DNA from: Petrolisthes cinctipes
Taxonomy: Eukaryota; Arthropoda; Malacostraca; Decapoda; Porcellanidae
NCBI GenBank assembly: GCA_033782935.1
Contig: JAWQEG010001306.1
Span: forward strand, 2,604,001 to 2,668,000
DNA length: 64,000 nucleotides
Reading direction: 5' to 3'
Shown here: in pieces, positions 21,626 to 34,325 of the stretch
Layout: each line of letters starts with the position of its first letter
Numbering within the stretch: the stretch's first letter is position 1
Made by a program: the position numbers and the translations under genes
The notes under the pieces: generated by a model
Seen by the model: the letters and a program-made list of their open reading frames with translations, nothing else
What the model was told of the DNA's origin: nothing
The model's database searches: none

Positions 21626-21801
21626 CTACTCAGTGTTAGAGTATTTTCAAAATACAGGCCCAAAACATGCTGAAAATCGATATTTTAGATGCCCAAAGTC
21701 AATATGTGCATGTATCTTCTGTACCCGTTTATATCTCAAATTCAGGCTCAAAACATCCGAAAATTCAATATTTTGGGGTCCCAGAAGCAATCTGTACATG
21801 C
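21626..21801 (+). repeat. Class B2 monomer (176 bp), first copy in the window
   Basis: A B monomer with CTACTCAGTGTTAGAG at its start, AATACAGGCCCAAAACATG in place of AATTCAGGCCC, and GATATTTTAGATGCCC in place of GATATTTTTGGTGCCC. I see no copy to the left of this one. It becomes the main B form to the right, for example at 27430, 27754, 29276, 37148, 38150, 38818, 39142, 44113, 45970, 48465, 49647, 58853, 60169, 62312 and 63776. Variants carry TGCTCAAAATCG (37649, 39643 and 41952 areas) or ATGCCGAAAG (49471, 52771, 56877 areas). Confidence 0.9.
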
Positions 21802-24800
21802 CTACTCAGTGCTAGAATATTTTCAAAATATAGGCTAAAAACATGCTGAAAATCGATCTTTTAGGTGCCAAAAAGTCGATATCTCAAATTCAGTCCCAAA
21901 ACACCCGAAAATTCGATATTTAGGGGTCCCAGAAGCGATCTGTACATGCCTACTCCGTTTTAGAGTATTTTCAAAATACATGCTCAAAACTTACTGAAAA
22001 TCGATCTTTTAGGTGCACAAAAGTCGATATGTGCATGCATCTTCAGTACCCGTTTATATCTCAAATTCAGGCTCAAAACACCCGAAAATTCAATATTTTG
22101 GGGTCCCAGAAGCAATATGTACATGCCTACTCCGTGTTAGAGTATTTTCAAAATTCAGGCCCAAAACACGCTGAAAATCGATATTTTTGGTGCCCAAAGT
22201 CAATATGTGCATGTATCTTCTGTACCCGTTTATATCTCAAATTCAGGCTCAAAACTCCCGAAAATTCAATATTTTGGGGTCCCAGAAGTAATCTGTACAT
22301 GCCTACTCAGTGCTAGAATAATTTCAAAATATAGGCCAAAAACATGCTAAAAATCGATCTTTTAGGTGCCAAAAAGTCGATATCTCAAATTCAGTCCCAA
22401 AACACCCGAAAATTCGATATTTAGGGGTCCCAGAAGCGATCTGTACATGCCTACTCCGTGTTAGAGTATTTTCAAAATACAGGCCAAAAACATACTGAAA
22501 ATCGATCTTTTAGGTGCCCAAAAGTCGATATGTGCATGCATCTTCTGTACCCGTTTATATCTCAAATTCTGGCCCTAAACACCCGAAAATTCGATATTTT
22601 GGGGTCCCAGAAGCGATCTGTACATGCCTACTCCGTGTTAGAGTATTTTCAAAATTCAGGCCCAAAACATGCTGAAAATAGATATTTTTGGTGCCCAAAG
22701 TCAATATGTGCATTCATCTTCTGTACCCGTTTATATCTCAAATTCTGGCCCTAAACACCCGAAAATTCGATATTTTGTGGTCCCAGAAGAGATCTGTACA
22801 TGCCTACTCCGTGTTAGAGTATTTTCAAAATACAGGCCCAAAACATGCTGAAAATCGATATTTTAGATTGCTAAAGTCAATATGTGCATGTATCTTCTGT
22901 ACCCGTTTATATCTCAAATTCAGGCTCAAAACACCCGAAAATTCAATATTTTGGGGTCCCAGAAGTAATCTGTACATGCCTACACAGTGCTAGAATATTT
23001 TCAAAATATAGGCTAAAAACATGCTAAAAATCGACATTTTAGGTGCCAAAAAATCGATATCTCAAATTCAGGCTCAAAACACCCGAAAATTCAATATTTT
23101 GGGGTCCCAGAAGCAATCTGTACATGCCTACTCCGTGTTAGAGTATTTTCAAAATTCAGGCCCAAAACATGCTGAAAATCGATATTTTTGGTACCCAAAG
23201 TCAATATGTGCATGTATCTTCTGTACCCGTTTATATCTCAAATTCAGGCTCAAAACACCCGAAAATTCAATATTTTGGAGTCCCAGAAGCAATCTGTACA
23301 GTGCTAGAATATTTTCAAAATATAGGCTAAAAACATGCTAAAAATCGACATTTTAGGTGCCAAAAAATCGATATCTCAAATTCAGTCTCAAAACACCCGA
23401 AAATTCGATATTTAGAGGTCCCAGAAGGTATCTGTACATGCCTACTCCGTGTTAGAGTATTTTCAAAATACAGGCCAAAAACATACTGAAAATCGATCTT
23501 TTAGGTGCCCAAAAGTCGATATGTGCATGCATCTTCTGTACCCGTTTATATCTCAAATTCTGGCCCTAAACACCCGAAAAATCGATATTTTGGGGTCCCA
23601 GAAGCGATCTGTACATGCCTACTCCATGTTAGAGTATTTTCAAAATTCAGGCCCAAAACATGCTGAAAATCGATATTTTTGGTGCCCAAAGTCAATATGT
23701 GCATGTATCTTCTGTACCCGTTTATATCTCAAATTCAGGCTCAAAACACCCGAAAATTCAATATTTTGGGGTCCCAGAAGCAATCTGTACAGTGCTAGAA
23801 TATTTTCAAAATATAGGCTAAAAACATGCTAAAAATCGATCTTTTAGGTGCCAAAAAGTCGATATCTCAAATTCAGTCCCAAAACACCCGAAAATTCGAT
23901 ATTTAGGGGTCCCAGAAGCGATCTGTACATGCCTACTCCGTGTTAGAGTATTTTCAAAATACATGCTCAAAACATACTGAAAATCGATCTTTTAGGTGCA
24001 CAAAAGTCGATATGTGCATGCATCTTCTGTACACGTTTATATCTCAAATTCTGACCCTAAACACCCGAAATATCGATATTTTGGGGTCCCAGAAGCAATC
24101 TGTACATGCCTACTCCGTGTTAGAGTATTTTCAAAATTCAGGCCCAAAACATGCTGAAAATCGATATTTTTGGTGCCCAAAGTCAATATGTGCATGTATC
24201 TTCTGTACCCGTTTATATCTCAAATTCAGGCTCAAAACACCCGAAAATTCAATATTTTGGGGTCCCAGAAGCAATCTGTACAGTGCTAGAATATTTTCAA
24301 AATATAGGCTAAAAACATGCTAAAAATCGACATTGTAGGTGCCAAAAAATCGATATCTCTAATTCAGTCTCAAAACACCCGAAAATTCGATATTTAGAGG
24401 TCCCAGAAGGTATCTGTACATGCCTACTCCGTGTTAGAGTATTTTCAAAATACAGGCCAAAAACATACTGAAAATCGATCTTTTAGGTGCCCAAAAGTCG
24501 ATATGTGCATGCATCTTCTGTACCCGTTTATATCTCAAATTCTGGCCCTAAACACCCGAAAATTCGATATTTTGGGGTCCCAGAAGCGATCTGTACATGC
24601 CTACTCCGTGTTAGAGTATTTTCAAAATACATGCTCAAAACATACTGAAAATCGATCTTTTAGGTGCACAAAAGTCGATATGTGCATGCATCTTCAGTAC
24701 CCGTTTATATCTCAAATTCAGGCTCAAAACACCCGAAAATTCAATATTTTGGGGTCCCAGAAGCAATCTGTACATGCCTACTCCGTGTTAGAGTATTTTC

Positions 24801-25101
24801 AAAATTCAGGCCCAAAACATGCTGAAAATCGATATTTTTGGTGCCCAAAGTCAATATGTGCATGTATCTTCTGTACCCGTTTATATCTCAAATTCAGGCT
24901 CAAAACACCCGAAAATTCAATATTTTGGGGTCCCAGAAGTAATCTGTACATGCCTACTCAGTGCTAGAATATTTTCAAAATATAGGCCAAAAACATGCTA
25001 AAAATCGATCTTTTAGGTGCCAAAAAGTCGATATCTCAAATTCAGTCCCAAAACACCCGAAAATTCGATATTTAGGGGTCCCAGAAGCGATCTGTACATG
25101 C
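21626..25101 (+). repeat. Transition region with mixed and chimeric monomers
   Basis: Monomers start at 21626 (B2), 21802 (C), 21950 (A2), 22127 (B1), 22303 (C), 22451 (A1), 22628 (B1-left/A1-right), 22804 (B2-like with ATTGCTAAAGTC), 22980 (C-left/A2-right, 148 bp), 23128 (B1) and a junction-deleted C. Then come two 491-bp trimers at 23442 and 23933, and at 24424 a 678-bp tetramer A1-A2-B1-C (24424, 24601, 24778, 24954). The tetramer holds the joint-longest open frame of the window because no C monomer separates the two A monomers. Confidence 0.85.
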
Positions 25102-27075
25102 CTACTCCGTGTTAGAGTATTTTCAAAATACATGCTTAAAACATACTGAAAATCGATCTTTTAGGTGCACAAAAGTCGATATGTGCATGCATCTTCAGTA
25201 CCCGTTTATATCTCAAATTCAGGCTCAAAACACCCGAAAATTCAATATTTTGGGGTCCCAGAAGCAATCTGTACATGCCTACTCCGTGTTAGAGTATTTT
25301 CAAAATTCAGGCCCAAAACATGCTGAAAATCGATATTTTTGGTACCCAAAGTCAATATGTGCATGTATCTTCTGTACCCGTTTATATCTCAAATTCAGGC
25401 TCAAAACACCCGAAAATTCAATATTTTGGAGTCCCAGAAGCAATCTGTACAGTGCTAGAATATTTTCAAAATATAGGCTAAAAACATGCTAAAAATCGAC
25501 ATTTTAGGTGCCAAAAAATCGATATCTCAAATTCAGTCTCAAAACACCCGAAAATTCGATATTTAGAGGTCCCAGAAGGTATCTGTACATGCCTACTCCG
25601 TGTTAGAGTATTTTCAAAATACAGGCCAAAAACATACTGAAAATCGATCTTTTAGGTGCCCAAAAGTCGATATGTGCATGCATCTTCTGTACCCGTTTAT
25701 ATCTCAAATTCTGGCCCTAAACACCCGAAAATTCGATATTTTGGGGTCCCAGAAGCGATCTGTACATGCCTACTCCGTGTTAGAGTATTTTCAAAATTCA
25801 GGCCCAAAACATGCTGAAAATCGATATTTTTGGTGCCCAAAGTCAATATGTGCATGTATCTTCTGTACCCGTTTATATCTCAAATTCAGGCTCAAAACAC
25901 CCGAAAATTCAATATTTTGGGGTCCCAGAAGCAATCTGTACAGTGCTAGAATATTTTCAAAATATAGGCTAAAAATATGCTAAAAATCGATCTTTTAGGT
26001 GCCAAAAAGTCGATATCTCAAATTCAGTCCCAAAACACCCGAAAATTCGATATTTAGGGGTCCCAGAAGCGATCTGTACATGCCTACTCCGTGTTAGAGT
26101 ATTTTCAAAATACATGCTCAAAACATACTGAAAATCGATCTTTTAGGTGCACAAAAGTCGATATGTGCATGCATCTTCTGTACTCGTTTATATCTCAAAT
26201 TCTGACCCTAAACACCCGAAATATCGATATTTTGGGGTCCCAGAAGCAATCTGTACATGCCTACTCCGTGTTAGAGTATTTTCAAAATTCAGGCCCAAAA
26301 CATGCTGAAAATCGATATTTTTGGTGCCCAAAGTCAATATGTGCATGTATCTTCTGTACCCGTTTATATCTCAAATTCAGGCTCAAAACACCTGAAAATT
26401 CAATATTTTGGGGTCCCAGAAGCAATCTGTACAGTGCTAGAATATTTTCAAAATATAGGCTAAAAACATGCTAAAAATCGACATTTTAGGTGCCAAAAAA
26501 TCGATATTTCTAATTCAGTCTCAAAACACCCGAAAATTCGATATTTAGAGGTCCCAGAAGGTATCTGTACATGCCTACTCCGTGTTAGAGTATTTTCAAA
26601 ATACAGGCCAAAAACATACTGAAAATCGATCTTTTAGGTGCCCAAAAGTCGATATGTGCATGCATCTTCTGTACCCGTTTATATCTCAAATTCTGGCCCT
26701 AAACACCCGAAAATTCGATATTTTGGGGTCCCAGAAGCGATCTGTACATGCCTACTCCGTGTTAGAGTATTTTCAAAATTCAGGCCCAAAACATGCTGAA
26801 AATCGATATTTTTGGTGCCCAAAGTCAATATGTGCATGTATCATCTGTAACCGTTTATATCTCAAATTCAGGCTCAAAACACCCGAAAATTCAATATTTT
26901 GGGGTCCCAGAAGCAATCTGTACATGCCTACTCAGTGCTAGAATATTTTCAAAATATAGGCTAAAAACATGCTAAAAATCGATCTTTTAGGTGCCAAAAA
27001 GTCGATATCTCAAATTCAGTCCCAAAACACCCGAAAATTCGATATTTAGGGGTCCCAGAAGCGATCTGTACATGC
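25102..27075 (+). repeat. Four ordinary trimers resembling the left domain
   Basis: Trimers start at 25102, 25593, 26084 (491 bp each) and 26575 (501 bp). Order and sequence follow the A2-B1-C, A1-B1-C, A3-like-B1-C, A1-B1-C series of units 6-8, with scattered single-base changes such as AAAAATATGC near 25974, ACACCTGAAAATTC near 26389 and ATCATCTGTAACCG near 26840. Bases 23442-24423 show the same series, so this is another copy of left-domain sequence embedded in the mixed region. Confidence 0.85.
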
Positions 27076-29098
27076 CTACTCCGTGTTAGAGTATTTTCAA
27101 AATACATGCTCAAAACATACTGAAAATCGATCTTTTAGGTGCACAAAAGTCGATATGTGCATGCATCTTCTGTACCCGTTTATATCTCAAATTCTGACCC
27201 TAAACACCCGAAATATCGATATTTTGGGGTCCTAGAAGCGATCTGTACATGCCTACTCCGTGTTAGAGTATTTTCAAAATACATGCTCAAAACATACTGA
27301 AAATCGATCTTTTAGGTGCACAAATTTCGATATGTGCATGCATCTTCAGTACCCGTTTATATCTCAAATTCAGGCCCAAAACACCCGAAAATTCAATATT
27401 TTAGGGTCCCAGAAGCAATCTGTACATGCCTACTCAGTGTTAGAGTATTTTCAAAATACTGGCCCAAAACATGCTGAAAATCGATATTTTAGATGCCCAA
27501 AGTCAATATGTGCATGTATCTTCTGTACCCGTTTATATCTCAAATTCAGGCTCAAAACACCCGAAAATTCAATATTTTGGGGTCCCAGAAGCAATCTGTA
27601 CATGCCTACACAGTGCTAGAATATTTTCAAAATATAAGCTAAAAACATGCTAAAAATCGATCTTTTAGGTGCCAAAAAGTCGATATCTCAAATTCAGTCC
27701 CAAAACACCCGAAAATTCGATATTTTGGGGTCCCAGAAGCAATCTGTACATGCCTACTCAGTGTTAGAGTATTTTCAAAATACAGGCCCAAAACATGCTG
27801 AAAATCGATATTTTAGATGCCCAAAGTCAATATGTGCATGTATCTTCTGTACCCGTTTATATCTCAAATTCAGGCTCAAAACATCCGAAAATTCAATATT
27901 TTGGGGTCCCAGAAGCAATCTGTACATGCCTACTCAGTGCTAGAATATTTTCAAAATATAGGCTAAAAACATGCTGAAAATCGATCTTTTAGGTGCACAA
28001 ATTTCGATATGTGCATGCATCTTCAGTATCCGTTTATATCTCAAATTCAGGCCCAAAACACCCGAAAATTCAATATTTTAGGGTCCCAGAAGCAACCTGT
28101 ACATGCCTACTCCGTGTTAAAGTATTTTCAAAATACATGCTCAAAACATACTGAAAATCGATCTTTTAGGTGCCCAAAAGTCGATATGTGCATGCATCTT
28201 CTGTACCCGTTTATATCTCAAATTCTGGCCCTAAACACCCGAAAATTCGATATTTTGGGGTCCCAGAAGCGATCTGTACATGCCTACTCCGTGTTAGAGT
28301 ATTTTCAAAATTCAGGCCCAAAACATGCTCAAAATCGATATTTTTGGTGCCCAAAGTCAATATGTGCATGTATCTTCTGTACCCGTTTATATCTCAAATT
28401 CAGGCTCAAAACGCCTGAAAATTCAATATTTTGGGGTCCCAGAAGCAATCTGTACAGTGCTAGAATATTTTCAAAATATAGGCTAAAAACATGCTAAAAA
28501 TCGACATTTTAGGTGCCAAAAAATCGATATTTCTAATTCAGTCTCAAAACACCCGAAAATTCGATATTTAGAGGTCCCAGAAGGTATCTGTACATGCCTA
28601 CTCCGTGTTAGAGTATTTTCAAAATACAGGCCAAAAACATACTGAAAATCGATCTTTTAGGTGCCCAAAAGTCGATATGTGCATGCATCTTCTGTACCCG
28701 TTTATATCTCAAATTCTGGCCCTAAACACCCGAAAATTCGATATTTAGGGGTCCCAGAAGCGATCTGTACATGCCTACTCCGTGTTAGAGTATTTTCAAA
28801 ATACATGCTCAAAACATACTGAAAATCGATATTTTAGATGCCCAAAGTCAATATGTGCATGTATCTTCTGTACCCATTTATATCTCAAATTCAGGCTCAA
28901 AACACCCGAAAATTCAATATTTTGGGGTCCCAGAAGCAATCTGTACATGCCTACACAGTGCTAGAATATTTTCAAAATATAGGCTAGAAACATGCTAAAA
29001 ATCGACATTTTAGGTGCCAAAATATCGATATCTCAAATTCAGTCCCAAAACACCCGAAAATTCGATATTTAGGGGTCCCAGAAGCGATCTGTACATGC
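27076..29098 (+). repeat. Irregular block with several recombinant monomers
   Basis: Monomers start at 27076 (A3-like), 27253 (A2 with CAAATTTCG), 27430 (B2), 27606 (C), 27754 (B2), 27930 (C left end joined to an A2 right part, full 177 bp), 28107 (A2/A1 with GTGTTAAAG), 28284 (B1), a junction-deleted C, 28598 (A1), 28775 (A2 left joined to B2 right) and 28951 (C). The two recombinant monomers at 27930 and 28775 change class inside the first half-repeat, close to CTGAAAATCGAT. Confidence 0.82.
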
Positions 29099-29952
29099 CT
29101 ACTCCGTGTTAGAGTATTTTCAAAATACATGCTCAAAACATACTGAAAATCGATCTTTTAGGTGCACAAAAGTCGATATGTGCATGCATCTTCAGTACCC
29201 GTTTATATCTCAAATTCAGGCTCAAAACACCCGAAAATTCAATATTTTGGGGTCCCAGAAGCAATCTGTACATGCCTACTCAGTGTTAGAGTATTTTCAA
29301 AATAAAGGCCCAAAACATGCTGAAAATCGATATTTTAGATGCTCAAAGTCAATATGTGCATGTATCTTCTGTACCCGTTTATATCTCAAATTCAGGCTCA
29401 AAACACCCGAAAATTCAATTTTTTGGGGTCCCAGAAGGAATCTGTACATGCTTACTCCGTGTTAGAGTATTTTCAAAATACAGGCCAAAAACATGCTGAA
29501 AATCGATATTTTAGATGCCCAAAAGTCGATATGTGCATGCATCTTCTGTACCCGTTTATATCTCAAATTCTGGCCCTAAACACCCGAAAATTCGATATTT
29601 TGGGGTCCCTGAAGCGATCTGTACATGCCTACTCCGTGTTAGAGTATTTTCAAAATTCAGGCCCAAAACATGCTGAAAATCGATATTTTTGGTGCCCAAA
29701 GTCAATATGTGCATGTATCTTCTGTACCCGTTTATATCTCAAATTCAGGCTCAAAACACCCGAAAATTCAATATTTTGGGGTCCCAGAAGCAATCTGTAC
29801 ATGCCTACTCAGTGCTAGAATATTTTCAAAATATAGGCTAAAAACATGCTAAAAATCGACATTTTAGGTGCCAAAAAATCGATATCTCAAATTCAGTCCC
29901 AAAACACCCGAAAATTCGATATTTAGGGGTCCCAGAAGCGATCTGTACATGC
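29099..29952 (+). repeat. Pentamer A2-B2-B2/A1-B1-C, 854 bp
   Basis: Monomers start at 29099, 29276, 29452, 29629 and 29805. The third is B2 on the left and A1 on the right, and starts TTACTCC because ATGCCTACT has become ATGCTTACT. The stretch before it reads TTCAATTTTTTGGGGTCCC and AGAAGGAATCTG, and later GGGGTCCCTGAAGCG; these private changes are repeated in the next block 678 bp downstream. Confidence 0.85.
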
Positions 29953-30630
29953 CTACTCCGTGTTAGAGTATTTTCAAAATACATGCTCAAAACATACTGA
30001 AAATCGATCTTTTAGGTGCACAAAAGTCGATATGTGCATGCATCTTCAGTACCCGTTTATATCTCAAATTCAGGCTCAAAACACCCGAAAATTCAATTTT
30101 TTGGGGTCCCAGAAGGAATCTGTACATGCTTACTCCGTGTTAGAGTATTTTCAAAATACAGGCCAAAAACATGCTGAAAATCGATATTTTAGATGCCCAA
30201 AAGTCGATATGTGCATGCATCTTCTGTACCCGTTTATATCTCAAATTCTGGCCCTAAACACCCGAAAATTCGATATTTTGGGGTCCCTGAAGCGATCTGT
30301 ACATGCCTACTCCGTGTTAGAGTATTTTCAAAATTCAGGCCCAAAACATGCTGAAAATCGATATTTTTGGTGCCCAAAGTCAATATGTGCATGTATCTTC
30401 TGTACCCGTTTATATCTCAAATTCAGGCTCAAAACACCCGAAAATTCAATATTTTGGGGTCCCAGAAGCAATCTGTACATGCCTACTCAGTGCTAGAATA
30501 TTTTCAAAATATAGGCTAAAAACATGCTGAAAATCTATCTTTTAGGTGCCAAAAAGTCGATATCTCAAATTCAGTCCCAAAACACCCGAAAATTCGATAT
30601 TTAGGGGTCCCAGAAGCGATCTGTACATGC
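29953..30630 (+). repeat. Tetramer, 678 bp, tandem copy of the preceding block's right part
   Basis: Monomers start at 29953, 30130, 30307 and 30483. From about 30060 it repeats the private changes of 29385-29952 (AATTTTTTGGGG, AGAAGGAATC, ATGCTTACTCC, TCCCTGAAGCG) at a distance of exactly 678 bp. The upstream parts differ (B2 in the first block, A2 here). A single unequal exchange one monomer out of register explains both blocks. Confidence 0.83.
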
Positions 30631-33126
30631 CTACTCCGTGTTAGAGTTTTTTCAAAATACATGCTCAAAACATACTGAAAATCGATCTTTTAGGTGCACA
30701 AAAGTCGATATGTGCATGCATCTTCTGTACCCGTTTATATCTCAAATTCTGGCCCTAAACACCCGAAAATTCGATATTTTGGGGTCCCAGAAGCGATCTG
30801 TACATGCCTACTCCATGTTAGAGTATTTTCAAAATTCAGGCCCAAAACATGCTGAAAATCGATATTTTTGGTGCCCAAAGTCAATATGTGCATGTATCTT
30901 CTGTACCCGTTTATATCTCAAATTCAGGCTCAAAACACCCGAAAATTCAATATTTTGGGGTCCCAGAAGCAATCTGTACATGCCTACTCAGTGCTAGAAT
31001 ATTTTCAAAATATATGCTAAAAACATGCTAAAAATCGATCTTTTAGGTGCCAAAAAGTCGATATCTCAAATTCAGTCCCAAAACACCCGAAAATTCGATA
31101 TTTAGGGGTCCCAGAAGCGATCTGTACATGCCTACTCCGTGTTAGAGTATTTTCAAAATACATGCTCAAAACATACTGAAAATCGATCTTTTAGGTGCAC
31201 AAAAGTCGATATGTGCATGCATCTTCAGTACCCGTTTATATCTCAAATTCAGGCTCAAAACACCCGAAAATTCGATATTTTGGGGTCCCAGAAGCGATCT
31301 GTACATGCCTACTCCGTGTTAGAGTATTTTTAAAATTCAGGCCCAAAACATGCTGAAAATCGATATTTTTGGAGCCCAAAGTCAATATGTGCATGTATCT
31401 TCTGTACCCGTTTATATCTCAAATTCAGGCTCAAAACACCCGAAAATTCAATATTTTGGGGTCCCAGAAGCAATCTGTACATGCCTACACAGTGCTAGAA
31501 TATTTTCAAAATATAGGCTAAAAACATGCTAAAAATCGACATTTTAGGTGCCAAAATATCGATATCTCAAATTCAGTCCCAAAACAACCGAAAATTCGAT
31601 ATTTAGAGGTCCCAGAAGGTATCTGTACATGCTTACTCCGTGTTAGAGTATTTTCAAAATACATGCTCAAAACATACTGAAAATCGATCTTTTAGGTGCA
31701 CAAAAGTCAATATGTGCATGTATCTTCTGTTCCCGTTTATATCTCAAATTCAGGCTCAAAACACCCGAAAATTCAATATTTTGGGGTCCCAGAAGCAATC
31801 TGTACATGCCTACTCAGTGCTAGAATATTTTCAAAATATAGGCTAAAAACATGCTAAAAATCGACATTTTAGGTGCCAAAAAATCGATATCTCAAATTTA
31901 GTCCCAAAACACCCGAAAATTCGATATTTAGAGGTCCCAGAAGGTATCTATACATGCCTACTCCGTGTTAGAGTATTTTCAAAATACAGGCCAAAAACAT
32001 ACTGAAAACCGATCTTTTAGGTGCACAAAAGTCGATATGTGCATGCATCTTCTGTACCCGTTTATATCTCAAATTCTGGCCCTAAACACCCGAAAATTCG
32101 ATATTTTGGGGTCCCAGAAGCGATCTGTACATGCCTACTCCGTGTTAGAGTATTTTCAAAATTCAGGCCCAAAACATGCTGAAAATCGATATTTTTGGTG
32201 CCCAAAGTCAATATGTGCATGTATCTTCTGTACCCGTTTATATCTCAAATTCAGGCTCAAAACACCCGAAAATTCAATATTTTGGGGTCTCAGAAGCAAT
32301 CTGTACAGTGCTAGAATATTTTCAAAATATAGGCTAAAAACATGCTAAAAATCGACATTTTAGGTGCCAAAAAATCGATATCTCAAATTCAGTCCCAAAA
32401 CACCCGAAAATTCGATATTTAGGGGTCCCAGAAGCGATCTGTACATGCCTACTCCGTGTTAGAGTATTTTCAAAATACATGCTCAAAACATACTGAAAAT
32501 CGATCTTTTAGGTGCACAAAAGTCGATATGTGCATGCATCTTCAGTACCCGTTTATATCTCAAATTCAGGCTCAAAACACCCGAAAATTCAATTTTTTGG
32601 GGTCCCAGAAGCAATCTGTACATGCCTACTCAGTGTTAGAGTATTTTCAAAATAAAGGCCCAAAACATGCTGAAAATCGATATTTTAGATGCCCAAAGTC
32701 AATATGTGCATGTATCTTCTGTACCCGTTTATATCTCAAATTCAGGCTCAAAACACCCGAAAATTCAATATTTTGGGGTCCCAGAAGCAATCTGTACATG
32801 CCTACTCAGTGCTAGAATATTTTCAAAATATAGGCTAAAAACATGCTAAAAATCGACATTTTAGGTGCCAAAAAATCGATATCTCAAATTCAGTCCCAAA
32901 ACACCCGAAAATGCGATATTTAGAGGTCCCAGAAGGTATCTGTACATGCTTACTCCGTGTTAGAGTATTTTCAAAATACAGGCCAAAAACATACTGAAAA
33001 TCGATCTTTTAGGTGCCCAAAAGTCGATATGTGCATGCATCTTCTGTACCCGTTTATATCTCAAATTCTGGCCCTAAACACCCGAAAATTCGATATTTTG
33101 GGGTCCCAGAAGCGATCTGTACATGC
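30631..33126 (+). repeat. Mixed trimers and one A-C dimer
   Basis: Units start at 30631 (501 bp, first monomer with GAGTTTTTTCAAAATAC), 31132 (501), 31633 (325-bp dimer: A2 left with B-type GTCAATATGTGCATGTATC, then C), 31958 (491) and 32449 (501), followed by an A1 monomer at 32950-33126. Class B1 and B2 are both used. Small private changes include TATATGCTAAAAAC near 31013 and AATAAAGGCCC near 32651, the latter shared with 29300. Confidence 0.82.
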
Positions 33127-33315
33127 CTACTCCGTGTTAGAGTATTTTCAAAATTCAGGCCCAAAACATGCTGAAAATCGATATTTTTGGTGCCCAAAGT
33201 CAATATGTGCATGTATCTTCAGTACCAGTTTATATCTCAAATTCAGGCTCAAAACACCCGAAAATTCGATATTTTGGGGTCCCAGAAGCGATCTGTACAT
33301 GCCTACTCCGTGTTA

Positions 33316-33329
33316 GAGTATTTTTTTTC
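33316..33329 (+). repeat. T-run expansion in a B1 monomer
   Basis: GAGTATTTTTTTTCAAAATTC replaces GAGTATTTTCAAAATTC: eight T instead of four, giving a 180-bp monomer. The equivalent site in the second copy of the 1677-bp unit lies near 34994-35006. It looks like replication slippage in the T tract of the dyad. Confidence 0.85.
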
Positions 33330-34311
33330 AAAATTCAGGCCCAAAACATGCTGAAAATCGATATTTTTGGTGCCCAAAGTCAATATGTGCATGTATCTTC
33401 TGTACCCGTTTATATCTCAAATTCAGGCTCAAAGCACCCGAAAATTCAATATTTTGGGGTCCCAGAAGCAATCTGTACATGCCTACTCAGTGCTAGAATA
33501 TTTTCAAAATATATGCTAAAAACATGCTAAAAATCGATCTTTTAGGTGCCAAAAAGTCGATATCTCAAATTCAGTCCCAAAACACCCGAAAATTCGATAT
33601 ATAGGGGTCCCAGAAGCGATCTGTACATGCCTACTCCGTGTTAGAGTATTTTCAAAATACATGCTCAAAACATACTGAAAATCGATCTTTTAGGTTCACA
33701 AAAGTCGATATGTGCATGCATCTTCAGTACCCGTTTATATCTCAAATTCAGGCTCAAAACACCCGAAAATTCGATATTTTGGGGTCCCAGAAGCGATCTG
33801 TACATGCCTACTCCGTGTTAGAGTATTTTCAAAATTCAGGCCCAAAACATGCTGAAAATCGATATTTTTGGTGCCCAAAGTCAATATGTGCATGTATCTT
33901 CTGTACCCGTTTATATCTCAAATTCAGGCTCAAAACACCCGAAAATTCAATATTTTGGGGTCCCAGAAGCAATCTGTACAGTGCTAGAATATTTTCAAAA
34001 TATATGCTAAAAACATGCTAAAAATCGATCTTTTAGGTGCCAAAAAGTCGATATCTCAAATTCAGTCACAAAACACCCGAAAATTCGATATTTAGGGGTC
34101 CCAGAAGAGATCTGTACATGCCTACTCAGTGTTAGAGTATTTTCAAAATACATGCTCAAAACATACTGAAAATCGATCTTTCAGGTGCACAAAAGTCGAT
34201 ATGTGCATGCATCTTCAGTACCCGTTTATATCTCAAATTCAGGCTCAAAACACCCGAAAATTCAATATTTTGGGGTCCCAGAAGCGATCTGTACATGCCT
34301 ACTCCGTGTTA

Positions 34312-34325
34312 GAGGTTTTTTTTTC
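34312..34325 (+). repeat. T-run expansion in a second B1 monomer
   Basis: GAGG followed by nine T and CAAAATTC replaces GAGTA followed by four T, a net gain of 4 bp. Its copy near 35990-36001 reads GAG followed by ten T. The two T-run monomers inside one unit suggest that the expanded monomer was itself copied before the 1677-bp duplication. Confidence 0.82.

Noticed and set aside
24431..24967. 178-codon open frame, and the many 60-170 codon frames like it (for example 472-891, 21351-21815, 29960-30496, 52448-52960)
   Set aside because: They are the repeat read in frame. Most start at GTG in CCGTGTTAGAG or ATG in GATATGTGC, have no fixed length, overlap each other in two frames of the same strand, and are broken by 29-, 23- and 10-bp indels that are not multiples of three. 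No domain is recognisable and nothing resembles a gene control region.
33316..33329. T-runs as poly(A) tails of retroposed elements in reverse orientation
   Set aside because: The runs are only 8-10 T, no foreign sequence or target-site duplication lies beside them, and the flanking monomer is intact. Slippage in an existing T4 tract is enough.
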